25,490 bases of DNA from a virus: IMG/VR virus record IMGVR_UViG_3300024348_000217, positions 1 through 25,490 of that record; one strand, written 5' to 3'. The position numbers and the translations under genes were made by a program. The notes beneath the pieces are model-generated. The model made no database searches and was not told where the DNA came from. It saw only the letters and a list, made by a program, of their open reading frames with translations. This document shows positions 16,114 through 23,260 of the stretch, one piece after another; positions within the stretch are counted from its first letter, which is position 1; every line of letters starts with the position of its first letter.

Positions 16114-16461
16114 ATGGCATTTCCAGGTACATATAATATTAACTACTATAAGGGTGACACCTATGAATTTAACATATACCCTAAAGACTCTTCTGGTGCT
16201 ATTTTTTCACTTCTAAACTATGGTGCAACTTTTACTATTAGCACATCCCGTGGAGAAAATCCATCTTTTACAGTTGCAGCAACAGCAAATATTGCTTCAA
16301 ATAATAATTATATAACATGCTCTATTCTTCCCGCTACTGGAAGAACTCTGACTGCTGGAACAGAGTACGTATACGATATTCAAATTTCTCAAAGCCCCAC
16401 AAAAATTTATACACTTTTAACTGGAACAGTAACTGTAACAGCAGATGTAACTGGAGCGTAA
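16114..16461 (+). CDS. BppU-N-like baseplate/fibre protein 2
   Basis: 115 residues: INYYKGDTYEFNIYPKDSSG, then GATFTISTSRG and a C-terminal YDIQISQSPTKIYTLLTGTV plus TVTADVTGA. The pattern GDT-x-x-F ... D-S-x-G ... Y-x-Y-D-I ... G-x-V-x-V-x-x-D-V-T is that of a beta-sandwich fibre-anchoring domain. It is close in design to the 14878 and 22111 products. Confidence 0.65.
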   Translation: MAFPGTYNINYYKGDTYEFNIYPKDSSGAIFSLLNYGATFTISTSRGENPSFTVAATANIASNNNYITCSILPATGRTLTAGTEYVYDIQISQSPTKIYTLLTGTVTVTADVTGA

Positions 16462-16462
16462 A

Positions 16463-17041
16463 ATGGCAGAACTACTTTTATCTACAGATACAGTTACCGT
16501 AATTGGTGGTCCAGATATAGTAAATCTGGATGTTGATTTTGGTCCAGAAGGGGTAAGAGGAAGCAAGATTTTTTCTTCAAATCAAAACCCAAATAACTCT
16601 GGCGCTCTAGGAAGCAAAGTTCCAAATATTGGAGACTGGGCAATAAACATATCTAAAGCAGATAGTGAATATACTTATATGTATGAGTATGTTTCAGAGC
16701 CTGGAGGCAATAAGTGGGTTTCAAGGCTCAAGGTTAATCCCGCAATTTATTCAGAAAATTTAGATGTTGTTTTTTCTGCAGGATCAAAGACAATTACTTT
16801 TAATGTTCAAAAAATTGCATCTCTTACAAGCAATCAAAACTTAACTGCTGCAAATTTTAATATACAGCATAGCATTGTTGGAAACAACCCTATTGCATCT
16901 TCTATATCTATTGGAGCAGTAACCGTAACCAACGATACCCTAACTCTTCCAATTACTATAAAGGCAGCAGAATTTTCAGGAGGGGCATGGTCTCAGATAT
17001 CCGATACCCGTAAGGTTCATATTCTGATTACTGTGGTATAA
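16463..17041 (+). CDS. Tail-fibre/minor tail protein
   Basis: 192 residues. The N-terminal VIGGPDIVNLDVDFGPEGVR plus GSKIF is a recurrent start in phage fibre proteins, with a single GPEGVRGS collagen-like touch. The C-terminal half is a beta-rich domain (VVFSAGSKTITFNVQKIASL). It begins one base after the stop of the BppU-like gene. Likely part of the host-contact apparatus. Confidence 0.65.
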   Translation: MAELLLSTDTVTVIGGPDIVNLDVDFGPEGVRGSKIFSSNQNPNNSGALGSKVPNIGDWAINISKADSEYTYMYEYVSEPGGNKWVSRLKVNPAIYSENLDVVFSAGSKTITFNVQKIASLTSNQNLTAANFNIQHSIVGNNPIASSISIGAVTVTNDTLTLPITIKAAEFSGGAWSQISDTRKVHILITVV

Positions 17042-17042
17042 T
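17037..17042 (+). promoter_or_regulatory. Internal -10 of the 17060 gene
   Basis: GTGGTATAAT (hexamer 17037-17042) overlaps the stop codon of the 16463 gene. AAAGGTG follows as a Shine-Dalgarno, and the ATG is at 17060. Confidence 0.5.
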
Positions 17043-17059
17043 CGAAAAGGTGAAAATAA

Positions 17060-17512
17060 ATGGCAAATAAAAACATAGACAACACAGATAATGGAACTGG
17101 TGTATTTAATACCAAGGTTCCTGGAATGGACGAGGCTGCCGATATTCAAGAGGCTCTTCGTATTTATCATTATGGATCAAAAACTCCTCCAGCAACAGAG
17201 GCAGATATTGTTAGGCCATCCCTTGTAGGTCATATTAAGGATATTAAGACAGATATTGCTGCAATTAACGCAAAAGGAATTGGAAGCACATATGCATCAA
17301 ATGAACCATCCTCAATTATTGATGGAATGATTTGGGTAGACTCAGATGTCACTGGAGGAACAGGAGTTCAGTTTGCAACTTCGCAGTATCAAACAACAGA
17401 GCCAACTACAGGTCTTGTCAATGGTTTGATTTGGATTAAAAAAGGAACTTCTCCACTTGAAATGTGGGTTTATGATTCTTCTACTACTTCATTCGTAAAG
17501 GTTGGTGCATAA
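17060..17512 (+). CDS. Fibre-associated structural protein
   Basis: 150 residues. PGMDEAADIQEALRIYHYGS is a helical adaptor segment. After it come two copies of a short beta motif typical of fibre shafts: NEPSSIIDGMIWVDSD and TEPTTGLVNGLIWIKK, then MWVYDSSTTSFVKVG. These 'P...G.iW.D...' units occur in many phage fibres. It is coupled to the next gene by TAATG. Confidence 0.65.
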   Translation: MANKNIDNTDNGTGVFNTKVPGMDEAADIQEALRIYHYGSKTPPATEADIVRPSLVGHIKDIKTDIAAINAKGIGSTYASNEPSSIIDGMIWVDSDVTGGTGVQFATSQYQTTEPTTGLVNGLIWIKKGTSPLEMWVYDSSTTSFVKVGA

Positions 17513-18162
17513 TGCCAAAGTCTATTGATTCACAATCTAAGGTAGCATATATTTATAGTTCAGCCACAGATAAATGGCATCCAATTGCTGGAGCAGTTAA
17601 TACTGGAGCAGCATATACTTGGTCAGCAGATCAAAATTTTTCTACAGCAGTAACTTTTGATTCTGTAGTAAAAGCAAAGGCTGGAGTTAATAATTTCTTA
17701 AATCCAGCAGCAAGAGATTTAATCTTTAATGGTATTTCATCAGAAAATAAAAAAGGCATTGTTTGTTTTGTTAGAAATGATGCAGCAGGCTTACCAATAA
17801 ATCAAATTCAGTATTTTGATGGGACCAACTGGAGATCTTATTCTGACTCGACACCTCTTCTTTCAAAAACAAATACAGCAACATATACAATTGTCTTAGA
17901 GGATGCTGGTCGTACTATTATTGCAAATTCTGATACTGCAAATACTATTGTTGTTCCAGCAAATAGCACAACGCCATTTGTTATTGGTCAAAGACTTGAT
18001 ATTATTCGTTACGGTGTTGGTATCACATCAATTTCTGGTGCTGACGGGGTAACTATTCAAAGCAAGAATTCTAATAAGAAGATTGCAGCAAGATACTCAG
18101 GAGCAACACTTATTAAATTAGAAGAGAACACCTGGATACTTGTTGGCGATTTGATAGCGTAA
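17512..18162 (+). CDS. Tail-fibre protein with C-terminal beta domain
   Basis: 216 residues. After an N-terminal segment (VAYIYSSATDKWHPIAGAVN) comes a typical fibre C-terminal domain: ATYTIVLEDAGRTIIANSDT, ANTIVVPANSTTPFVIGQRL, then YSGATLIKLEENTWILVGDL. This domain (often labelled tail-fibre or adhesin in phages) folds as a beta structure on trimeric fibres. Start shares a base with the previous stop. Confidence 0.7.
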   Translation: MPKSIDSQSKVAYIYSSATDKWHPIAGAVNTGAAYTWSADQNFSTAVTFDSVVKAKAGVNNFLNPAARDLIFNGISSENKKGIVCFVRNDAAGLPINQIQYFDGTNWRSYSDSTPLLSKTNTATYTIVLEDAGRTIIANSDTANTIVVPANSTTPFVIGQRLDIIRYGVGITSISGADGVTIQSKNSNKKIAARYSGATLIKLEENTWILVGDLIA

Positions 18163-18171
18163 GGTTTAAAA

Positions 18172-19701
18172 ATGCTGACCACACTAGGGCTATTTGGAAA
18201 AGGTATGGTATCAGTACCATCTTTAGTTGGTTTGTCAAAAACAGAAGCAGAGTTAACAATTACTGCAGCAGGGCTAGTAGTAGGAAGTTCTTCATCATCA
18301 GATACAAGTACGCAGTCAGATAACTCAAAAACATTCTCTCAGAGTCCAGTAAGTGGCACACAAGTAGACTATGAAACCTCTGTTAGTTTTTCATATTACA
18401 ACTATGTGGCTCCCGTAATTAATACAATATCTGTTATTGACACAATTGCAGTTATCAATGTGGGTACTGTTATTGATGTTATTAATACAAGCATTGCAAC
18501 AATCAACACTGGACCGCAGCCATGTTGTCAAGATGACGATGCGGGATATTGCGTAGATGTGGGTTCAGATGGATATGGAACCTGGATGCAGTATCAGTAT
18601 GATCCATGTACTGCAAGTTCTTGTCCACCAAGAAACATGGGCAGAACATTCTGTGGAGTTCCATCATTAACGTATTGTCCGTCACTTGGCTATAGTGTTG
18701 CTTCATCTGGATTCCCAGGTAACTGCCCAGGTGCAACAACTATTGCAACTATTAATACGATCAATACTGGCAATATCGGAAGTGCTTGCGTAGGTCCAGA
18801 TGGCTGTGATGGAACAATTGGTCTTAATGGACTATGCCAGTGTACAGATGTAATTAATACAATCAATACAATTAACACTATTAACACTATTAACACTATT
18901 AACACTATTAACACAATAAATGTATGTTTGTCAGATGAAATCCCATCAGGAACTGCATACCGTGCAGAGTGTTGTGGATATGCAGTTAGAGTAAAAGTAC
19001 TTAATTGTTCTGGACAGCAAACTGGAACAGCCTACTACTGTATTGATTCATGTCCAACGATTAACACTATTAATACAATTGATACTATTAATACAATTAA
19101 CACTATCAATACAATTAATACTATCAATACAATTGACACCATTAACACAATCAATACAATTGCAACAATCAACACAATTAATACAATTAACACAATCAAT
19201 ACAATTGCAACAGGTGGGGGATATGGATGTTTGGCTTATGGAACTCCTATTCTTCTTTCAGATAGAACATATAAGAATATTGAAGATCTAGTAATCGGAG
19301 ATGAACTTCTTTCTCTTAATGTGTCATCTTTGCCAGATGAAGAATACCCAACAATTCTCGATTCATGGACTTCAAATAATATAGATGATTCAGTATTTAC
19401 TACTACAACTGTCACAAATATTCAAAAACTAACAAACCCAGGATATTATGTTCTTAATAACAAGTTAAATGTTACATATGAGCATATTATGTTTATAAAA
19501 AGAGATGACGTTTGGAGATTTGCATCTATGGAAAATGTAGTTGTTGGAGATTACATTGTCGATAGCGAGGGGGATACTGTAAGAGTAGACTCTATTGACT
19601 ATGTCAGTGATTTGATTAATGTTGTTTCAATTGATACAGAAGTTAAGGATATGTATTTTGCATCAGACATCCTTGTACACAACTTCTACATGGCTAAGTA
19701 A
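18172..19701 (+). CDS. Mosaic fibre: PASTA, INT repeats, Cys-rich modules, C-terminal Hint domain
   Basis: 509 residues. Residues 14-77 resemble a PASTA domain (VPSLVGLSKTEAELTITAAG). Then Ile-Asn-Thr triplet repeats (7 at 228-248, 17 at 297-349, others degenerate) alternate with three cysteine-rich modules. Residues 353-504 are an intein-like Hint domain: Cys353 after GGGYG, T435-Y-E-H438 (block B) and H503-N504 at the end. Only FYMAK follows, and +1 is Phe, not Cys/Ser/Thr, so it looks like a bacterial intein-like (BIL) domain that cleaves or transfers rather than splices. It may release or crosslink the repeat fibre. Confidence 0.75.
   Translation: MLTTLGLFGKGMVSVPSLVGLSKTEAELTITAAGLVVGSSSSSDTSTQSDNSKTFSQSPVSGTQVDYETSVSFSYYNYVAPVINTISVIDTIAVINVGTVIDVINTSIATINTGPQPCCQDDDAGYCVDVGSDGYGTWMQYQYDPCTASSCPPRNMGRTFCGVPSLTYCPSLGYSVASSGFPGNCPGATTIATINTINTGNIGSACVGPDGCDGTIGLNGLCQCTDVINTINTINTINTINTINTINTINVCLSDEIPSGTAYRAECCGYAVRVKVLNCSGQQTGTAYYCIDSCPTINTINTIDTINTINTINTINTINTIDTINTINTIATINTINTINTINTIATGGGYGCLAYGTPILLSDRTYKNIEDLVIGDELLSLNVSSLPDEEYPTILDSWTSNNIDDSVFTTTTVTNIQKLTNPGYYVLNNKLNVTYEHIMFIKRDDVWRFASMENVVVGDYIVDSEGDTVRVDSIDYVSDLINVVSIDTEVKDMYFASDILVHNFYMAK
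18853..18915 (+). repeat. INT minisatellite array 1 (7 x 9 bp)
   Basis: Seven tandem ATT/ATC-AAY-ACW units inside the mosaic fibre gene, all encoding Ile-Asn-Thr. Bases vary mainly at third codon positions, so the peptide rather than the DNA seems to be under selection. Confidence 0.9.
19060..19212 (+). repeat. INT minisatellite array 2 (17 x 9 bp)
   Basis: Seventeen 9-bp units encoding I-N-T, with I-D-T (two) and I-A-T (two) variants. The array ends five residues before the Hint cysteine. Copy number probably varies by slippage or recombination. Confidence 0.9.
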
Positions 19702-20288
19702 TGAATAAAGTTGAATATTTCCCAGGTGTTGTAGGTTACTCTGGATTAATGCCAGAATCAATCGAGTATGTCTTAAAAATATCTGCGATTGCTGAAACTG
19801 GAAAACTTTCTTGGATGCCAATGACAACTGGAAGAGGCAATGGGCATGTTGCTTCTGTAATGCCAGAACTAAGAAGAGGTTCTGTAATTGGTTTAAATGG
19901 GGTAGGTAAAGACGTAGAGATTGCAGATGCGCTATCTACACTTAGATCTGCAGCAGACAATGCAATAGGCCTATGCTTAAGAGATTATGAAAAAAGTTAT
20001 GGCTATTTTGATTTAGAGGGAGAAGGCTGGGCTCTTTTAAAGTACGAAGTCGGTGATTTTTTCAAGGTACACACAGATGCCTCCAGGGCTTATCCAAGAC
20101 AGGTGTCTACTGTATACTATATTAACGATGACTATACTGGGGGAGAGATATTTTTCCCATATATCAATTTGGAAGTAAAGCCAAAGAAGGATGAGTTCTT
20201 AGTTTTTCCATCTACAAATCTTTTTTCTCATTATGCAAAAGAGGTTGTTTCTGGAACAAAGTATTCAATGCCAAATTGGTTTAGTTAG
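19701..20288 (+). CDS. 2-oxoglutarate/Fe(II) dioxygenase (prolyl-4-hydroxylase-like) 1
   Basis: 195 residues. FFKVHTDAS supplies H124 and D126, SHYAKEV supplies H177, and GTKYSM supplies K187, ten residues after the second His: the Fe triad and 2-oxoglutarate anchor of the 2OG-FeII_Oxy_3/P4H group. VSTVYYINDDYTGGEIFFPY is the usual core. The ATG shares a base with the stop of the INT/Hint gene, so the two are made together. Likely hydroxylates a residue in a fibre protein; the substrate is unknown. Confidence 0.85.
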   Translation: MNKVEYFPGVVGYSGLMPESIEYVLKISAIAETGKLSWMPMTTGRGNGHVASVMPELRRGSVIGLNGVGKDVEIADALSTLRSAADNAIGLCLRDYEKSYGYFDLEGEGWALLKYEVGDFFKVHTDASRAYPRQVSTVYYINDDYTGGEIFFPYINLEVKPKKDEFLVFPSTNLFSHYAKEVVSGTKYSMPNWFS

Positions 20289-20296
20289 GAGATATT

Positions 20297-20890
20297 ATGG
20301 AAAAGAAGGTGCTTGGGGACAAGATTGTTGTTTACTCTAACATATCTGAGGATCCAATGTCAATTATTAGACAAGCAGAAAGCATAACTGATAAATATCC
20401 TACGACTGGCTTTAAAAGAGCAACTATTAACAATCATCAATACGACACTAACCTTCGATCTTGCACTGTTTTTAGTCTATTCCCAGATAAATCAGATAGG
20501 TCTATTGTTGGAATAGAATCACGGGCAGAAAAGGTAAAACTTAATCAAAGAATAGTTAGCCAAACATCCCTTGCACTTATTGACTTTATAAGAGAGTATG
20601 GGTTTACAATTACTGAAAGAGAGCATTGGGAACTTTTGTCCTATGAAGAAACACAAAAGTTAACGTGGCATGCAGATAATGGAGCCCCACATCCATGCTT
20701 AGTATCAATGGTTTATTACCTAAACGATGATTATGAAGGCGGAGAGGTAGAGTTTAAAGATCATATTGGCACACCTTTTAAACCGTCTGCAGGAGATCTT
20801 TTGATCTTCCCCTCATCGGTAGATTATGTTCATAGAGTTCTTCCAATAACAAGTGGAAGAAAGTATGCTGCTATTTCCTTTTGTAAGTAA
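20297..20890 (+). CDS. 2-oxoglutarate/Fe(II) dioxygenase (prolyl-4-hydroxylase-like) 2
   Basis: 197 residues. LTWHADNGAPHP gives H125 and D127, DYVHRV gives H179, and SGRKYAA gives K189 at +10. VSMVYYLNDDYEGGEVEFKD is close to the first copy, but the N-terminal 100 residues differ, so the two probably have different substrates. AGGAG at 5-6 nt precedes the ATG, 8 nt after the first dioxygenase. The complete triads suggest both are active. Confidence 0.85.
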   Translation: MEKKVLGDKIVVYSNISEDPMSIIRQAESITDKYPTTGFKRATINNHQYDTNLRSCTVFSLFPDKSDRSIVGIESRAEKVKLNQRIVSQTSLALIDFIREYGFTITEREHWELLSYEETQKLTWHADNGAPHPCLVSMVYYLNDDYEGGEVEFKDHIGTPFKPSAGDLLIFPSSVDYVHRVLPITSGRKYAAISFCK

Positions 20891-20892
20891 GA

Positions 20893-21447
20893 CTACTTAG
20901 GGAACTTAGCCATCCATTCTTTTGTCTTAGGTGTAATACCCTTCCAAGATGACCAGTTTTCTCCGCCATTAGACATATAGTATGCAATCTCTGCATTTTT
21001 GACGGGATTGAATAATTCAGAATTAGATTCAAGATCAAACTTAGTTCTACGGTCAGGACCAAGAGAGTCAATCATATTGATCTGGAACATTCCATATGAA
21101 GAGTCCCCTGTCTTATGATTGCCATTAAATGCTAGTGGACGTCCATTGGACTCCTTCTTAGCAATAGCCCAAGCAACTACCAAATCCTTGCCAGTAAAAC
21201 CAACAAGGCTAAGAAGTTCCTTAAGTTCTAAATCTGTTAGAGATGTCTTATTCTCAAAACTCTCTAGTCTTTTTGCCTTAGAAACCAAAAAAACCTCTTT
21301 CGAGGCGTTTTGCGATGACTGAGCCTGTTCCAGGCTTAGATTATTTTTTATGTTATTAGCATTAGCAGAGTTTATAGGTGTTCCCACCAACAGACTAATG
21401 CTGAGTATGCTGATGATTTCCTTGTTTCTTTCGATCCATTTAATCAT
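20893..21447 (-). CDS. Secreted lysozyme / lytic transglycosylase-like protein
   Basis: 184 residues from the ATG at 21447, with AAGGAGG at 5-6 nt; a longer frame lacks a good RBS. Residues 1-31 form a signal peptide (basic start, hydrophobic ISILSISLLVGTP, possible cut after SANA). The catalytic domain has AWAIAKKESNGRP (Glu99 as acid), SSYGMFQIN and a C-terminal NPVKNAEIAYYM with ENWSSW, the SLT/goose-lysozyme layout. It would cut peptidoglycan outside the membrane. It is transcribed against the surrounding tail genes from its own promoter. Confidence 0.8.
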   Translation of the reverse strand: MIKWIERNKEIISILSISLLVGTPINSANANNIKNNLSLEQAQSSQNASKEVFLVSKAKRLESFENKTSLTDLELKELLSLVGFTGKDLVVAWAIAKKESNGRPLAFNGNHKTGDSSYGMFQINMIDSLGPDRRTKFDLESNSELFNPVKNAEIAYYMSNGGENWSSWKGITPKTKEWMAKFPK

Positions 21448-21470
21448 AGTTTCCTCCTTAGAAAACAATA

Positions 21471-21486
21471 ACACCTTAGTAGGTGT
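21471..21486. promoter_or_regulatory. Inverted repeat in the lysozyme 5' leader
   Basis: ACACC and GGTGT flank TTAGTA, between the promoter and the Shine-Dalgarno of the lysozyme-like gene. It could be an operator or an mRNA hairpin delaying expression. Confidence 0.4.
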
Positions 21487-21495
21487 CTACTAGTA

Positions 21496-21535
21496 AGTAT
21501 AACATAATTTTACTAGGTTTGGCACTAAAAGTCAA
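21496..21535 (-). promoter_or_regulatory. Promoter(s) of the lysozyme-like gene
   Basis: TTGACT (21530-21535), a 17-nt spacer and TAAAAT (21507-21512) on the minus strand; a second extended -10, TGTTATACT (hexamer 21496-21501), lies just downstream. The upstream edge nearly touches the divergent promoter at 21548. Confidence 0.6.
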
Positions 21536-21547
21536 GTTTAAGCGTGG

Positions 21548-21553
21548 TATAAT
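21548..21553 (+). promoter_or_regulatory. Extended -10 of the 21562 gene
   Basis: TGGTATAAT (hexamer 21548-21553), 8 nt before the ATG. No Shine-Dalgarno fits, so the mRNA is probably leaderless. Confidence 0.6.
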
Positions 21554-21561
21554 TAATTATC

Positions 21562-22092
21562 ATGGCAAAAGACTCAGTTAAATACTCAATACCTTATCCA
21601 GAGGACTCTGATCCTGTTGATATAACTAATGATATTAAAGTTATTGTTGATAGATTAGAAACAATTCTTCCACCCCTTGGTGTCTCATATTTTGAGATTC
21701 TTGTAAGAAATGAGACAGGTAATACAATTCCTGCGGGGTATCCAGTTTATGCAGTAGGATCAAATGTAGATTCAAATAGTACTGTAAGAACTAAGATTGC
21801 TCTTTCTACTCCAGTAATAACAAAGCCAATTTTAGGTTTGACAAAGACATCCTTGGGAAATAATTCTAATGGTGTTGTTGTAGTGGCTGGAGTTGTTGAA
21901 GGAGTCAACACAAGTTCATTTTTAGCAGGAGATGTTTTATATGTTGCAGATGGTGGAGGACTAACAAAAACTAGACCAGCATCAGGTGGGGCAGCAGTTG
22001 GAATTGTTGGACATGCAGCAACAACTGGTGTAGTAATAGTTCAAGCAAAAGGAAACGGTACTTGGGGCGCACTTGCTGCTGGCCTCTCGTAA
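21562..22092 (+). CDS. Phage fibre/capsid-decoration-type protein
   Basis: 176 residues. The N-terminal helix (DPVDITNDIKVIVDRLETIL) is a usual fibre-attachment segment. The rest, from FEILVRNETGNTIPAGYPVY through VVVVAGVVEGVNTSSFLAGD to GGLTKTRP, is a beta domain common in phage tail proteins (N-x-x-G-x-x-I-P-x-G-x-P-V-Y). Likely structural. Confidence 0.7.
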   Translation: MAKDSVKYSIPYPEDSDPVDITNDIKVIVDRLETILPPLGVSYFEILVRNETGNTIPAGYPVYAVGSNVDSNSTVRTKIALSTPVITKPILGLTKTSLGNNSNGVVVVAGVVEGVNTSSFLAGDVLYVADGGGLTKTRPASGGAAVGIVGHAATTGVVIVQAKGNGTWGALAAGLS

Positions 22093-22098
22093 TCGTGG

Positions 22099-22104
22099 TA
22101 TAAT
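22099..22104 (+). promoter_or_regulatory. Leaderless extended -10 of the 22111 gene
   Basis: TGGTATAAT (hexamer 22099-22104) with exactly 6 nt to the ATG at 22111. Confidence 0.65.
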
Positions 22105-22110
22105 CTAAAC

Positions 22111-22518
22111 ATGCCAACTTTAAGAACAACGACTGTTACATCATCTCAAGTAACTAACGCAAATGGCGAAATTGAAATTGGAGCAGCACCTCCGATTGTC
22201 CGATGGACTGTTGTAAAGGGCGATAGTGCATCCTTTAGAATTTATGTTGAAGATGATAGACAGATTGCAATTAATCCAGCAGACTACTCAATCAAGGCAG
22301 ACTTTAGACGTGGAGCATCTTTATTGTTTTCGGTCAATCCATCAAAAACAGCATTTGATGATGATGGAGAATTTACAGTATATTTAACACCAGGACAATG
22401 TAAACTTTTAGCAACAGGAGATATCTTTGACGTACAGTTATCAGACCCAGTAGTGGTTTGGACTGTTTGCAGAGGCGTTATGAACGTCATTGCAGAAGTA
22501 ACTGATAGAACGGTTTAA
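22111..22518 (+). CDS. BppU-N-like baseplate/fibre protein 3
   Basis: 135 residues. PPIVRWTVVKGDSASFRIYV aligns with VNIKWSVVRGDTSSITISFL of the 14878 product, and the ends match as well (GVMNVIAEVTD against GTISVIGDITY). Leaderless start from the -10 at 22099-22104. Three copies of this domain in one region suggest three separate fibre anchor points or a stacked baseplate. Confidence 0.7.
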   Translation: MPTLRTTTVTSSQVTNANGEIEIGAAPPIVRWTVVKGDSASFRIYVEDDRQIAINPADYSIKADFRRGASLLFSVNPSKTAFDDDGEFTVYLTPGQCKLLATGDIFDVQLSDPVVVWTVCRGVMNVIAEVTDRTV

Positions 22519-22775
22519 TGGCAAGCAGACTTGTTTCCACAATTATTCCAGCAGTTGCTGTTGGATTAATAAATCTTAATCCAGTTGCAGATTTAACAAT
22601 TAATCAGGCAAATAACATTGCCTTTGAAATAGCATCAGTACCAAGAAAAGTATTGGCAAATGAAAGTTTGCCTTTCAGACTGCGTATATCCAACATAGGT
22701 TTAGATGGATATACAAGGCAGAATCCAGCACCGATAGGAGTAGCAATTATTGGATACAGCAATTATATTCTGTAA
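22518..22775 (+). CDS. Small tail-associated protein
   Basis: 85 residues: MASRLVSTIIPAVAVGLINL, then NESLPFRLRISNIGLDGYTR. It shares TAATG with the BppU-like gene, so the pair is probably assembled together. Short beta-type protein; the family is not firmly recognised. Confidence 0.6.
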   Translation: MASRLVSTIIPAVAVGLINLNPVADLTINQANNIAFEIASVPRKVLANESLPFRLRISNIGLDGYTRQNPAPIGVAIIGYSNYIL

Positions 22776-22785
22776 AAAATAATGC

Positions 22786-22791
22786 TATAAT
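22786..22791 (+). promoter_or_regulatory. Leaderless -10 of the 22798 gene
   Basis: TGCTATAAT (hexamer 22786-22791), 6 nt before the ATG at 22798. Confidence 0.65.
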
Positions 22792-22797
22792 AACAAC

Positions 22798-23244
22798 ATG
22801 GCCCAAATATCACTCGCAGCACTTAAAGAAAAATTCCAGACTGGTGATCGCCCATCACAGGCAGATTACGAAGATCTAATTGACACTACAGCAGCACAAG
22901 CAACTCGTGCAGGCGTATTTGGCAATAATGACAATACCATCTACGGTATTGAAAATGCATCAGTAATTGATAACTTTGATGCAACCGAATGGAGAATGGT
23001 TAAGTACCTTATCTCTATATCTAAGAATTCTGGTGGCGTAAATAAATACTATGCTACAGAAATGACCATCTTGGTTGACGGAGTAAATGTATCTGTTAAC
23101 GAATTTGGAACTATCGACAACGATGGGAATATGGGAACCATTAGTGTCTCTCGCACTGGAAATACCGTAACTTTAACAGTTACTCCAGACCCTGCGATCA
23201 AGCCAATCACTGTACGTTATGCACGTATGGGATTAAAGGCATAA
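22798..23244 (+). CDS. Tail-fibre attachment protein (LKEKF-GDRPSQADYEDLIDT type)
   Basis: 148 residues. LKEKFQTGDRPSQADYEDLI plus DT is a well-known N-terminal signature of phage tail-fibre proteins. The rest is a beta-sandwich (YATEMTILVDGVNVSVNEFG, GTISVSRTGNTVTLTVTPDP) resembling knob domains that bind the host surface. Leaderless start. It precedes the long coiled-coil fibre by 16 nt. Confidence 0.75.
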   Translation: MAQISLAALKEKFQTGDRPSQADYEDLIDTTAAQATRAGVFGNNDNTIYGIENASVIDNFDATEWRMVKYLISISKNSGGVNKYYATEMTILVDGVNVSVNEFGTIDNDGNMGTISVSRTGNTVTLTVTPDPAIKPITVRYARMGLKA

Positions 23245-23260
23245 TAAGGAGATATAAAAA

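Noticed and set aside
18690-18914. Minus-strand ORF rich in Leu-Ile-Val opposite the INT repeat
   Set aside because: It is the complement of the Ile-Asn-Thr minisatellite and has no RBS; the plus frame has clear domains.
18853-19212. CRISPR array
   Set aside because: The 9-bp units are contiguous, without spacers, and lie in frame in a coding region.
18172-19701. A true splicing intein in the fibre gene
   Set aside because: Only five residues follow the terminal HN, and the +1 residue is Phe, so no meaningful C-extein or splicing nucleophile exists.
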